NCBI RefSeq assembly: GCF_963681195.1
Contig: NZ_OY808998.1
Coordinates: 1,364,001-1,428,000, forward strand
Direction of reading: 5' to 3'
DNA: 64,000 bases
Source: Vibrio sp. 16
GTDB lineage: Bacteria; Pseudomonadota; Gammaproteobacteria; Enterobacterales; Vibrionaceae
Shown: in pieces, positions 18,163-26,202 of the stretch
Layout: each line of letters opens with the position of its first letter
How positions within the stretch are numbered: position 1 is the first letter of the stretch
The notes under the pieces: generated by a model
Told to the model about the DNA's origin: nothing
Databases searched by the model: none
What the model saw: only the letters and a program-made list of their open reading frames with translations
Program-made: the position numbers and the translations under genes

Positions 18163-18336
18163 TTTAGCAGCCAATCAATTAAGTTCATTGAAACCATAAG
18201 TCAACTTTACCCTATGGTGAAATTTGAGCGCAGTCCATCAATATCCTTACTGGTTCACTGACAATAGACCCATGCAGACAGTGACCTCACTGCCCGCAAT
18301 GTCTGTTCTAATCCAAACCTATCCTAAGGATCCATT

Positions 18337-18639
18337 ATGGAAATACTTCAGCGCTCATATGCTGGGACTTTGGAATCAAGCGATGTGCTTGTCGAAGTTT
18401 CGCCCGCGTCGAGTTGTTCTATTGATGTGGAAATCATCAGCTCTGTAGAGAAGCAATTTGAGCCCGCTATACGCAATGTGATCATGTCTACTCTCGAGGA
18501 AATGGGAGTCAGTGCCGTTCGTCTTAGTGTCAATGACAAGGGCGCGCTTGATTGTGTTATTCGAGCCCGTGTCCAAGCGGCAATTATGCGTGCGGCAAAA
18601 GGCAATCACTGTCACCAACTTGTGTGGGGGGCAATATGA
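18337..18639 (+). CDS. citD: Citrate lyase acyl carrier protein CitD (gamma subunit)
   Basis: A 100-residue acyl carrier subunit of citrate lyase. The attachment motif A-G-T-L-E-S-S-D places the prosthetic-group serine at Ser14, as in Klebsiella CitD. It carries the acetyl thioester on 2'-(5''-phosphoribosyl)-3'-dephospho-CoA. First gene of citD-E-F-X-G. Its stop overlaps the citE start (ATGA), which suggests translational coupling. AAGGAT precedes the start. Confidence 0.95.
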   Translation: MEILQRSYAGTLESSDVLVEVSPASSCSIDVEIISSVEKQFEPAIRNVIMSTLEEMGVSAVRLSVNDKGALDCVIRARVQAAIMRAAKGNHCHQLVWGAI

Positions 18640-19514
18640 GCGAAACACTAAGACGCAGCATGCTGTTTGTTCCGGGATCAAATGCCGCCATGTTAAGTAC
18701 CTCGTTTATTTATGATGCCGACGCCATCATGTTTGATCTCGAGGATTCGGTATCACTGCGAGAAAAAGACACGGCGCGAATGCTGGTCTACAACGCACTA
18801 CAGCATCCACTTTATCAGAACATTGAAACCGTCGTTCGTGTCAATGCACTGGATTCAGATTTTGGACCCGCCGATGTCATGGCGATGGTGAAAGCGGGTG
18901 TCGACGTTATCCGTTTGCCAAAAACAGACACGTTGCAAGATGTCATCGACATGGAAATGGTGATTGAACAAGCCGAGGTGGAGTTTGGTCGCGAGTTGGG
19001 CGCTACCAAAATGCTCGCCGCAATTGAATCGGCAATGGGCATCAACAACGCCGTGTCTATCGCCCATGCTTCCAAACGGCTCATCGGCATTGCCCTGGGT
19101 GCAGAAGATTACGTTCGAGACTTGAGAACCCAGCGTAGCGCCGAAGGCACCGAGCTGCTGTTTGCGCGCTGTGCGATTTTGCAAGCGGCTCGCTCTGCGG
19201 GAATCATGGCGTTTGATACGGTCTATTCCGATTCCGGGAATGAGGCAGGTTTCCTCAAAGAAGCGCGGCACATCCATAGTTTGGGCTTTGACGGCAAGTC
19301 GCTGATTAACCCTCGTCAGATTGAGTTACTTCACAATGTGTTTGCCCCGTCAGAAGAGGAGGTGGACTACGCACTCGCGGTGATAGAAGTCGCGGCTGAA
19401 GCAGAGAGCAAAGGGTCGGGTGTGGTGTCGCTCAACGGCAAAATGATCGATGCGCCCATTATAGAGCGAGCTCGTTGGACACTTGAGCGCGCAAAGTCTG
19501 GAATCAAACGGTAA
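18636..19514 (+). CDS. citE: Citrate lyase beta subunit CitE (citryl-ACP lyase)
   Basis: A 292-residue TIM-barrel enzyme of the HpcH/HpaI superfamily that cleaves citryl-ACP to acetyl-ACP and oxaloacetate. Visible motifs: [11 protein letters not shown] at the N-terminus, the Mg-ligand region [10 protein letters not shown] (about 28-37), V-R-V-N, and the metal-site G-A-E-D-Y near residue 160. I chose the ATG at 18636 overlapping the citD stop; the longer upstream reading frame lies inside citD. Length is usual for the family. Confidence 0.95.
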   Translation: MSETLRRSMLFVPGSNAAMLSTSFIYDADAIMFDLEDSVSLREKDTARMLVYNALQHPLYQNIETVVRVNALDSDFGPADVMAMVKAGVDVIRLPKTDTLQDVIDMEMVIEQAEVEFGRELGATKMLAAIESAMGINNAVSIAHASKRLIGIALGAEDYVRDLRTQRSAEGTELLFARCAILQAARSAGIMAFDTVYSDSGNEAGFLKEARHIHSLGFDGKSLINPRQIELLHNVFAPSEEEVDYALAVIEVAAEAESKGSGVVSLNGKMIDAPIIERARWTLERAKSGIKR

Positions 19515-19527
19515 GGCAGTACGTAAG

Positions 19528-21036
19528 ATGAAACACAACAACCTTGATATATCAGAGCGCTACCATTTGCAGCCGTATGCAGGTCCACACACCATTACGC
19601 CTCACTTGGTTCATAGTACCAACCGCAAAGCGCGCAAACTGTACGATGATTTAAAAACCGCCATTGAAGCGAGTGGCCTACAAGATGGTATGACAGTCTC
19701 ATTTCACCACTCTTTTCGTGGCGGTGATAAAACCATCAACTTGGTGATGGACTTAATCGCGGAAATGGGGCTAAAAAACCTCACGCTTGCGTCCAGTTCT
19801 TTGTCGGATGTTCACGCACCATTGGTTGAGCATATTCGCTCTGGTGTGGTCAGCAAAATTTATACATCAGGGCTACGCGGTGAACTGGCGGAAGAGATTT
19901 CACGCGGCTTGATGGAAGAGCCCATTCATATCCATTCTCATGGCGGGCGAGTGCATTTGGTTGAGTCCGGCGAAGTGGAGATTGATGTCGCCTTTCTGGC
20001 GGTCTCGACCAGTGATGAGTTTGGCAATGCGAACGCGGTCAATGGGCGAGCGCGATGTGGCTCATTGGGTTACGCGCAAATCGATGCTCTACATGCGAAG
20101 CACACCATTCTTTTGACCGAGCAGATCGTCGACTACCCAAATCAACCTGCGTCTATTCCCCAAGATTGCGTAGATGCGATTGTGCAAGTGAGCAGCGTGG
20201 GTGACGCGTCGAAAATTGGCGGTGGGGCAACACGTATGACCAATAATCCCCGTGAGTTGTTGATCGCGCGCCGCGCCGCTGAGGTTATCGAGTATTCCGG
20301 TTATTTTTACGATGGATTTTCGATGCAAACGGGTTCCGGTGGTGCTTCGCTGGCGGTAACTCGTTTCCTTGAAGAGAAAATGCAGCGCAACAAAATCAAA
20401 GCCAGTTTTGCACTTGGCGGTATTACGTCAACGATGGTCGATTTGCATGAAAAAGGCTTTATCGAAACCTTGCTCGATGTGCAGTCCTTTGATGCAAATG
20501 CGGCTGATTCGTTAGCCCGAAATGCTCGCCACATTGAAATCTCGGCTAACCAGTATGCGAACCCTTCATCTAAAGGTGCCGCTGTTGAAAAGCTGGATGT
20601 GGTGATTCTAAGTGCGCTTGAAATTGATACCGAGTTCAACGTAAACGTGATTACCGGTTCCGATGGGGTGATTCGCGGCGCTTCGGGTGGTCATAGTGAT
20701 ACTGCGGCTTCGGCAAACCTAACAATCATTGTTGCTCCACTTGTCCGAGGTCGCATTCCTACCGTCGTCAATTCTGTTCTCAATATTGTCACGCCAGGCA
20801 GTCAAATTGATGTACTCGTGACGGATCATGGTATCGCCGTAAATCCAAATCGAACCGAAGTGGCACAGCGGTTAGAGAAAGAAGGCGTGCCCTTGGTGAC
20901 GATCGACCAGCTTCAACAGCGTGCCCAACTGCTCACGGGAGAGCCGCGACCGATTCGATATACCGATAAGGTCGTGGGGATCGTCCGCTATCGAGATGGC
21001 TCAGTCATTGACGTGATTAAACAAGTCAAGGAATAG
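19528..21036 (+). CDS. citF: Citrate lyase alpha subunit CitF (citrate:acetyl-ACP transferase)
   Basis: A 502-residue CoA-transferase-like subunit that exchanges acetyl for citryl on the carrier protein. Characteristic stretches include S-F-H-H-S-F-R-G-G-D near residue 60, the I-H-S-H-G-G-R segment near 140, and G-A-S-G-G-H-S-D-T-A near residue 390. I used the ATG at 19528 (M-K-H-N-N-L), since the upstream frame runs into citE. Length fits the family. It sits between citE and citX, with 3 bases separating its stop from the next start. Confidence 0.95.
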   Translation: MKHNNLDISERYHLQPYAGPHTITPHLVHSTNRKARKLYDDLKTAIEASGLQDGMTVSFHHSFRGGDKTINLVMDLIAEMGLKNLTLASSSLSDVHAPLVEHIRSGVVSKIYTSGLRGELAEEISRGLMEEPIHIHSHGGRVHLVESGEVEIDVAFLAVSTSDEFGNANAVNGRARCGSLGYAQIDALHAKHTILLTEQIVDYPNQPASIPQDCVDAIVQVSSVGDASKIGGGATRMTNNPRELLIARRAAEVIEYSGYFYDGFSMQTGSGGASLAVTRFLEEKMQRNKIKASFALGGITSTMVDLHEKGFIETLLDVQSFDANAADSLARNARHIEISANQYANPSSKGAAVEKLDVVILSALEIDTEFNVNVITGSDGVIRGASGGHSDTAASANLTIIVAPLVRGRIPTVVNSVLNIVTPGSQIDVLVTDHGIAVNPNRTEVAQRLEKEGVPLVTIDQLQQRAQLLTGEPRPIRYTDKVVGIVRYRDGSVIDVIKQVKE

Positions 21037-21039
21037 CTT

Positions 21040-21561
21040 GTGTATGACGGTCCAATTGCCAGTTTAGAGCAGATACTGGAAAGCAGGGAGCTTCGGGCTG
21101 TAAAACAGCGAGAGTGGGTCAACGCCCACTCTTTGCCACTCGTAAGTTTCACCATCAACATGGTGGGGGCAGTTAAGAAAAACTTTATCGCCAAAGTGGC
21201 TTTTGAGCATGGCTATAAAGCGATCATCAACGCCTGTATGAAAGCAAACATGGCGACGTTAAAACTGGACGTGATCGAAGCCGATACGGGTTATGAACTC
21301 CTGATGATCGTCGATACTGCCGACATTCTTCTGCTCAAACAAACGATGGTCTCTATTGAAGAAACACACCGACTGGGGCGTTTATTTGATATCGATGTGA
21401 TTCGCACTGACGCTCGGCCAATATCACGAACGGTTATCAAACACCCAAAGCGACGCTGCCTCGTTTGTGATCAAGAGGCGAAAGCCTGTATTCGCCAGCA
21501 AGCGCATTCCCCTCAGCAGCTAATCAGAAAAATGACGGAGTTAATCAATGCATGCCAATAA
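21040..21561 (+). CDS. citX: Holo-citrate lyase synthase CitX
   Basis: A 173-residue transferase that attaches the phosphoribosyl-dephospho-CoA group to CitD. Family landmarks: S-R-E-L-R-A-V-K-Q-R-E near the N-terminus, G-R-L-F-D-I-D-V near residue 112, I-S-R-T and K-R-R-C-L-V-C followed by A-C-I-R-Q-Q-A-H-S. Translation appears to start at GTG, 3 bases after the citF stop. Its end overlaps citG by 14 bases. This is the canonical operon copy; a diverged paralogue lies near 11.6 kb. Confidence 0.93.
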   Translation: MYDGPIASLEQILESRELRAVKQREWVNAHSLPLVSFTINMVGAVKKNFIAKVAFEHGYKAIINACMKANMATLKLDVIEADTGYELLMIVDTADILLLKQTMVSIEETHRLGRLFDIDVIRTDARPISRTVIKHPKRRCLVCDQEAKACIRQQAHSPQQLIRKMTELINACQ

Positions 21562-22504
21562 AACACTAGAATGGCTGATGGACGATTGCAGCCTATACGA
21601 GCCTGATGTCACTGGACGATCGCGACTCAATATCTGCGTCTTAGCGGGCAACCTTGCTTACCATGCGATGATGTTAGAAGTTCACTTAACACCCAAGCCC
21701 GGGTTGGTGGATTGCGCTAACTCCGGGGCGCACAGTGACATGGATCTTAAGACGTTTGTTGCCAGTTGCGATGCACTTCGCCCCTACATGAAAGAGTTTG
21801 TCCGAGCAGGGTACCAATCGGCGTCGCTACACGCTCGCGATCTCCTTGAGCCGCTGCGCAGAGTGGGGTTAAGCGCTGAAATGGCAATGAATCATGCGAC
21901 CCAAGGTGTGAATACTCATAAAGGTATGATTTTTACCTTGGGTGTCATTTGTGGTGCGGTCGGTTGGCTTCATCGCAAAGGCATCAGTTACGATTCAAAA
22001 CGGGTTCGCGCCGTTATCAAAGAGTGCTGCTCTGGATTGGTTCAAGAGCAACTAAGGATGATGTCAGGCGAGCCTAAAACCGCGGGTGAGCGTTTGTTTA
22101 TTCAATATGGCTTCACTGGCATTCGCGGCGAAGCGCAGCAAGGCTATCCGACCATCTTTAATCACGGGTTGCCCGCCTATCATCACTCAATCAATCGCGG
22201 TGAGTCGGAAGAGAAAGCACTCAGCATCGCGTTGCTGGCTTTGATGGCAAACAATCAAGATACCAATGTGGTTAACCGTGCAGGGCTGCCGGGGCTTAAA
22301 TTTGTCAAAGCGCAAGCCAAGCAGATTCTCGCCTCTCCGATAACCACACACCAAGAGCTGGAAAGTCATCTTCAATCACTGGATGAACGCTTCATCAAAC
22401 GCAACATTAGCCCCGGAGGCAGTGCCGATCTATTGGCCGCCACTTGGCTTTTGGCACAGTTGGACATTTGTTCGCAAGTGCTGATCAACAAGCAACTCAC
22501 ATAA
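21548..22504 (+). CDS. citG: Triphosphoribosyl-dephospho-CoA synthase CitG
   Basis: A 318-residue enzyme that makes the citrate lyase prosthetic-group precursor from ATP and dephospho-CoA. Typical motifs are L-T-P-K-P-G-L-V-D near residue 43, the T-H-K-G-M-I-F-T-L-G segment near 120 (nucleotide and metal site), G-E-A-Q-Q-G-Y-P near 197 and S-P-G-G-S-A-D-L-L-A at the C-terminus. It overlaps citX by 14 bases and is followed 24 bases later by the FAH-like gene. Length is slightly above the family norm. Confidence 0.94.
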   Translation: MHANKTLEWLMDDCSLYEPDVTGRSRLNICVLAGNLAYHAMMLEVHLTPKPGLVDCANSGAHSDMDLKTFVASCDALRPYMKEFVRAGYQSASLHARDLLEPLRRVGLSAEMAMNHATQGVNTHKGMIFTLGVICGAVGWLHRKGISYDSKRVRAVIKECCSGLVQEQLRMMSGEPKTAGERLFIQYGFTGIRGEAQQGYPTIFNHGLPAYHHSINRGESEEKALSIALLALMANNQDTNVVNRAGLPGLKFVKAQAKQILASPITTHQELESHLQSLDERFIKRNISPGGSADLLAATWLLAQLDICSQVLINKQLT

Positions 22505-22528
22505 CTCTAAAATAACTAAGGTAAAGTC

Positions 22529-23302
22529 ATGTTAAGTCTCGGAATTATTGGAAACTTTTCCGGTCACCTAAGCGGAGCTGAAAACGTTGAAGAAAATGCA
22601 TTACCAAATGGCATTTTTGTCATCGACTGCTCGCAAGATCATACGATTACGTCAGGGCCTTCGCTCTCATACCCAACTCAGGGCAGTAACGTCGACATAG
22701 AACCCGAGTTTGTCCTGCGTTGTCAGGTGGAATATCAAGACCAAAAAGTCCACTCCCTGATGACCACCCACATCTCCATCGGCAACGATGTGACCATTCG
22801 AAATCTTGCTGGAAGTACGAAAATTTCACAGCGAAAGTCATGGGGGAAACACTCAAAAGGCATCAACCGTCATTGGTGGAATGTATCGCGGTTGTCACCG
22901 GCAAACTACGATGAAAACATTAAACTGGTCTCCTATATTGAGCGTAACGGAGAATTTCACTTGGCAACCCCGTCGGTAAGTTGTACCGAACTTAAGGTTT
23001 TTTACTGTCACTTAATGGCTTGGATGGTGGGAAGAATTAATCACCAAGCTGACGAAGGAATGTACGAAGAAATCTTGCCTAAGCTCAGGGCGCTTGGCTA
23101 CCCCAAAGAGCTGATCCTTTATACTGGCGCGCCAAACTACACAGAGTGGGGAGAAGCGCACTTTTTAGAGCCCAACGATAAAGTCCACATTGCAGCATAT
23201 AACGCACGGTTGATCGATGAAGCCATCGTTGAGGAGATGTTTCGTCGTGAGCAACTGATGAACTCTGGCGCAATCCTATCATTTACTCAAATCGTGAGAT
23301 AA
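22529..23302 (+). CDS. Uncharacterised FAH-fold-like protein ending the citrate lyase operon
   Basis: A 257-residue protein of uncharacterised type (I believe databases give it a DUF label). The order of motifs resembles the fumarylacetoacetate hydrolase fold: I-I-G-N-F-S-G-H (His13) like the family's N-terminal N-Y-x-x-H; E-P-E at residues 58-60 like the E-x-E metal ligands; I-G-N-D-V near 84-88 with Asp87 as third ligand; a Lys-Ser-Trp at 103-105; and L-Y-T-G-A-P near 197-202, then L-E-P-N-D-K-V, like the family's L-T-G-T-P and L-K-P-G-D-V. It is in line with citG (24-base gap, AAGGTAAAG before the ATG). FAHD1-type members act on oxaloacetate, the product of citrate lyase, which suggests an oxaloacetate tautomerase or decarboxylase role. 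That is inference. Confidence 0.8.
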   Translation: MLSLGIIGNFSGHLSGAENVEENALPNGIFVIDCSQDHTITSGPSLSYPTQGSNVDIEPEFVLRCQVEYQDQKVHSLMTTHISIGNDVTIRNLAGSTKISQRKSWGKHSKGINRHWWNVSRLSPANYDENIKLVSYIERNGEFHLATPSVSCTELKVFYCHLMAWMVGRINHQADEGMYEEILPKLRALGYPKELILYTGAPNYTEWGEAHFLEPNDKVHIAAYNARLIDEAIVEEMFRREQLMNSGAILSFTQIVR

Positions 23303-23307
23303 AAAAA

Positions 23308-23336
23308 GAGCAATGACAAAAACGTGGTCATTGCTC
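23308..23336. terminator. Terminator between the citrate lyase operon and the small minus-strand gene
   Basis: GAGCAATGAC (23308-23317) pairs perfectly with GTCATTGCTC (23327-23336). The A-tract at 23301-23307 gives a T-tract on the minus strand, so it is a strong terminator for the minus-strand gene and a hairpin end for the plus-strand operon. Confidence 0.8.
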
Positions 23337-23362
23337 GAGTTCCAACAAAATCCCTACAAATC

Positions 23363-23638
23363 CTATAAACTTAGCTCTGTTGGAACGATACTGGCACCAT
23401 CATCAATCTCAATTTGGCTGACGAAGCTATTGCTGTGTTCCGCACACAGTGGCACAACAAACAGCGCCCTTTGGCAGAAAGAGGATTGAGTAACTAGAAC
23501 CCCATGTTGATGCTGTTTTGTGCAGTTTCTCTCTGCGCAGTAATGGTAATCTTGTTCAGAAAAGTGTTTCCAATAGCTCAGCCAATTTTGTTTTGATTCT
23601 TCACTGAGCTTATCGCTGAATGCATTCGTTACTATCAT
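23363..23638 (-). CDS. Small Cys/His-rich protein with a HNH-like zinc-knuckle pattern
   Basis: A 91-residue protein. The pattern C-A-E-x-x-C (about residues 34-39), a His-Gly pair, a central Cys, then V-V-P-L-C-A-E-H (about 61-68) resembles small HNH-related zinc-binding domains in which C-x-x-x-x-C and P-L-C-x-x-H frame a G-x-x-V segment. A GAGGT ribosome-binding site precedes the ATG, and the gene has its own terminator, so I take it as real. No nuclease activity is implied, since a full HNH catalytic core is not evident. Confidence 0.65.
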   Translation of the reverse strand: MIVTNAFSDKLSEESKQNWLSYWKHFSEQDYHYCAERNCTKQHQHGVLVTQSSFCQRALFVVPLCAEHSNSFVSQIEIDDGASIVPTELSL

Positions 23639-23919
23639 GTCGCTACCTCGCTGTTTAGCTTTAACTACATAGTAAATCTGTGGTGGTAGCAGAGTTTTGA
23701 ATTAACCCTCATGTTGTTGAGGGAATAATGTCGTTATTGGCACAAATGAACTTAATTCTGTTTAAAAGTAGGCGTATGTGGGAAATGCAGTCACTTTGAC
23801 CGACGCTAGCTCAAAGCGGTAAGGATTCATGCAAAAGTTTATTTTATTGTTTTACAAATGTTTAACATTGATAACCAAAAAGCTATAGTTAGGGAGCCAT
23901 TAAACTAGGAGTTATTAGG

Positions 23920-25920
23920 ATGAAACTCTCGATATCAGGGAAGCTACAGTTCAGTTTTCTGTCGCTTGCAGTACTTTTTATCGTTTCAGCGCTTTTTATT
24001 TACCGCAGTATTAACACGGTAGAGTTGCACACCGAGTCGTTGCTCAAGTCCGATTTACCCACCGTCGATACGGGGCGTTCAATTCAGCAGTCATTGCAAG
24101 CCACCATTTCAACACTACGTGCCTACATGTTGCTCGGCGGTGATGAAGCGCTTGGTGAGCAACAAAAAACACAGCTAGATGCCGTCATCATAGAGGTGGA
24201 AGAGAGTCTGCCTAAACTTGAAGTTTTGCTCGAAGAGCAAGCCTATCAACAGATTCAGGTACGTTGGCAAACACTCAAGCAACTGGTGTTAGAGATAGTA
24301 GATCTCAGCCATTCTGATGAGAACTTACCTGCGCATTCCCTGTTTTTAAATGAAGCCGCCCCAATTGCTGAAGTGGCATTGGATCAAATCCAAGGCTTAA
24401 TCAACGACGAGGCGGGGAATAAAGAAGGCGGAGATAGAAAGCGCTTGTTTCGTCTTTACGCCGACAGCTATACCTCACTTGCCAATGCGCTTTCATCAAT
24501 GCGTGACTTCCTCCAATATGGCAAGCCGGAACATTTAGAAAAGTATCAAGATCTTCTCAAATCTCACGACAAGTTTGTGGCAGAAATTGATTCCAAGAAA
24601 GCGTTGTTATCTGACAGTGATTTAAGTTTGTGGTCACTGTTTAAAGAAATGCAGCAGCTTTACCTGCCGATAGCCCAGCAAGTGATAGAGTTACGAAAAG
24701 CGCCAAACTGGAATATGGCGAATCAGAAAATGGCTGCGGAGCTGATTCCCGCAGTCGAGGGTTTAAATGGCTCGCTAGAAGCCTTGATCGTGCGCCAGCA
24801 AAATCAAGCCGATTCTAGTGGCGCTGGAATCTTTAGTTCGGTGTCAGCTGTGGTTCAGCTGTTGTTTGGATCGGCTGTGGTGATTGTGCTGGTGGCATTA
24901 ACCGTCTCAACGTACATGGGTAAGAGCATTGGGCGACGTGTCGCCATTGTGTCGCAGCGTGCTCAAGCGATTGCCAAGGGGGATGTCTCTCAAGCGAAAC
25001 TTGCGGTGGATGGCAATGATGAGTTATCAAGCCTGACTCGCTCTATTAACCAGATGAACGATGCGCTCTCAAACATTGTTCGTGGAGTGACCAACAAAGC
25101 CCAAATCGTGACGGAAAGCATGACAACGCTTCAAGAAGCGAACAGCAACACTTCTGCACAAGTTGAGCAGCAGATGTCGACTATGTCACTTGTGAATGAG
25201 CAAGTGTCAGACGTCAGTCATTCGGCGGCAGATACGGCCAACCATGCTAAGTTGTCGGTCGATAACTTGTCTGAGTCGAAAAGCCAAATTGCGGTCGGAT
25301 CGCGAGCGCTTGAGCAAAACAGACAAACGGTAACGGCTTTGCATCAAACGATCGAGAAAGCGAGTGTGCAAGTGGCCGAACTGAGCAAAGAGAGTGAGGC
25401 GATTGGTCGCGTGACAGAAGTTATCGAAGGGCTTGCTGAGCAAACTAATCTGCTCGCGTTAAACGCCGCCATTGAAGCGGCGCGTGCAGGCGAGTATGGA
25501 CGAGGTTTCGCGGTCGTTGCTGATGAAGTCCGCTTACTTGCAACACGAACGACGGAATCAACCACGGAAATCAATAACATTGTTCATGCGATTCAATCGT
25601 CTACCGCGGCAGTAGTAAGCGAAATCGACAGCAGCAAAGTGCTAGCAGAGGATGGCGCATCGCATACCGAGCAAGCCTACGGCATGTTAAATGCGACCAC
25701 AGAGAAAATCGAGCAGTTGAACGAACAGATGAACGACTTGCTTCATTCTGCTGAAATGCAATCGAAAGCAACGCAAGAAATTCACTCATTGATGTCGCAA
25801 GTGAATCAATCCGTAGAAGGCGTTGCCAATATTTCCAGTTCATCAAATCAGGTCTCACAGCAAGTGACTGAGCAAGTAAGAGAATTGAATCAGGAAATGG
25901 CGCAATTCAAAATTGCCTAA
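23920..25920 (+). CDS. Methyl-accepting chemotaxis protein
   Basis: A 666-residue transmembrane chemoreceptor: TM1 at about residues 10-30, a large periplasmic, largely helical ligand domain (about 31-300, size and helicity suggest an HBM-type double bundle), TM2 near 305-330, a HAMP domain (about 332-385) and a cytoplasmic signalling bundle. The conserved hairpin tip [19 protein letters not shown] is near residues 508-526. It ends in A-Q-F-K-I-A without a CheR-tethering pentapeptide. Single gene with its own terminator. Its position beside the citrate island makes a citrate-type ligand worth testing, but nothing in the sequence proves it. Confidence 0.93.
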   Translation: MKLSISGKLQFSFLSLAVLFIVSALFIYRSINTVELHTESLLKSDLPTVDTGRSIQQSLQATISTLRAYMLLGGDEALGEQQKTQLDAVIIEVEESLPKLEVLLEEQAYQQIQVRWQTLKQLVLEIVDLSHSDENLPAHSLFLNEAAPIAEVALDQIQGLINDEAGNKEGGDRKRLFRLYADSYTSLANALSSMRDFLQYGKPEHLEKYQDLLKSHDKFVAEIDSKKALLSDSDLSLWSLFKEMQQLYLPIAQQVIELRKAPNWNMANQKMAAELIPAVEGLNGSLEALIVRQQNQADSSGAGIFSSVSAVVQLLFGSAVVIVLVALTVSTYMGKSIGRRVAIVSQRAQAIAKGDVSQAKLAVDGNDELSSLTRSINQMNDALSNIVRGVTNKAQIVTESMTTLQEANSNTSAQVEQQMSTMSLVNEQVSDVSHSAADTANHAKLSVDNLSESKSQIAVGSRALEQNRQTVTALHQTIEKASVQVAELSKESEAIGRVTEVIEGLAEQTNLLALNAAIEAARAGEYGRGFAVVADEVRLLATRTTESTTEINNIVHAIQSSTAAVVSEIDSSKVLAEDGASHTEQAYGMLNATTEKIEQLNEQMNDLLHSAEMQSKATQEIHSLMSQVNQSVEGVANISSSSNQVSQQVTEQVRELNQEMAQFKIA

Positions 25921-25934
25921 TCCCAGTAAGTACG

Positions 25935-25975
25935 AAAGCCGAACACCGAAACTTTGATGGAGTTCGGCTTTTTGA
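25935..25975 (+). terminator. Terminator after the chemoreceptor gene
   Basis: AAAGCCGAAC (25935-25944) pairs with GTTCGGCTTT (25962-25971), followed by TTT. Confidence 0.82.
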
Positions 25976-26074
25976 TACTTGCTCATAAATTAGACGGTTA
26001 GGATTCGTCTCGCATGAAATAAGTCACAAAATAAATATGGTTATTATTGCATTCTAACCACTCTATCGCCCACA

Positions 26075-26147
26075 TGGAGTGCTTATGCATAGAGTCATCC
26101 GAAAAATGACCTGGAAGACGACACGGCGGTAATCCCGCCAAACTCCA
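26075..26147 (+). ncRNA. Candidate structured leader RNA (three-way junction) upstream of the EF-G paralogue
   Basis: Three helices can be drawn. P1 is TGGAGT (26075-26080) with ACTCCA (26142-26147). P2 is GTCAT (26094-26098) with ATGAC (26106-26110) around a CCGAAAA loop. P3 is GGCGG (26125-26129) with CCGCC (26135-26139). Together they form a closed three-way junction ending 55 bases before the start codon. A 15-codon reading frame starting at 26085 ends inside P3, so leader-peptide control is an alternative. I do not recognise a known riboswitch class. Confidence 0.35.
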
Positions 26148-26202
26148 ACGCAGTTCGTGACCTTATCGGTTATTCCACCACGTTACTTTGCTAGGAGGCT
26201 CT

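Noticed and set aside
18224..18448. Reading frame overlapping the citD start
   Set aside because: Out of frame with citD and lacks any family feature; citD is well supported.
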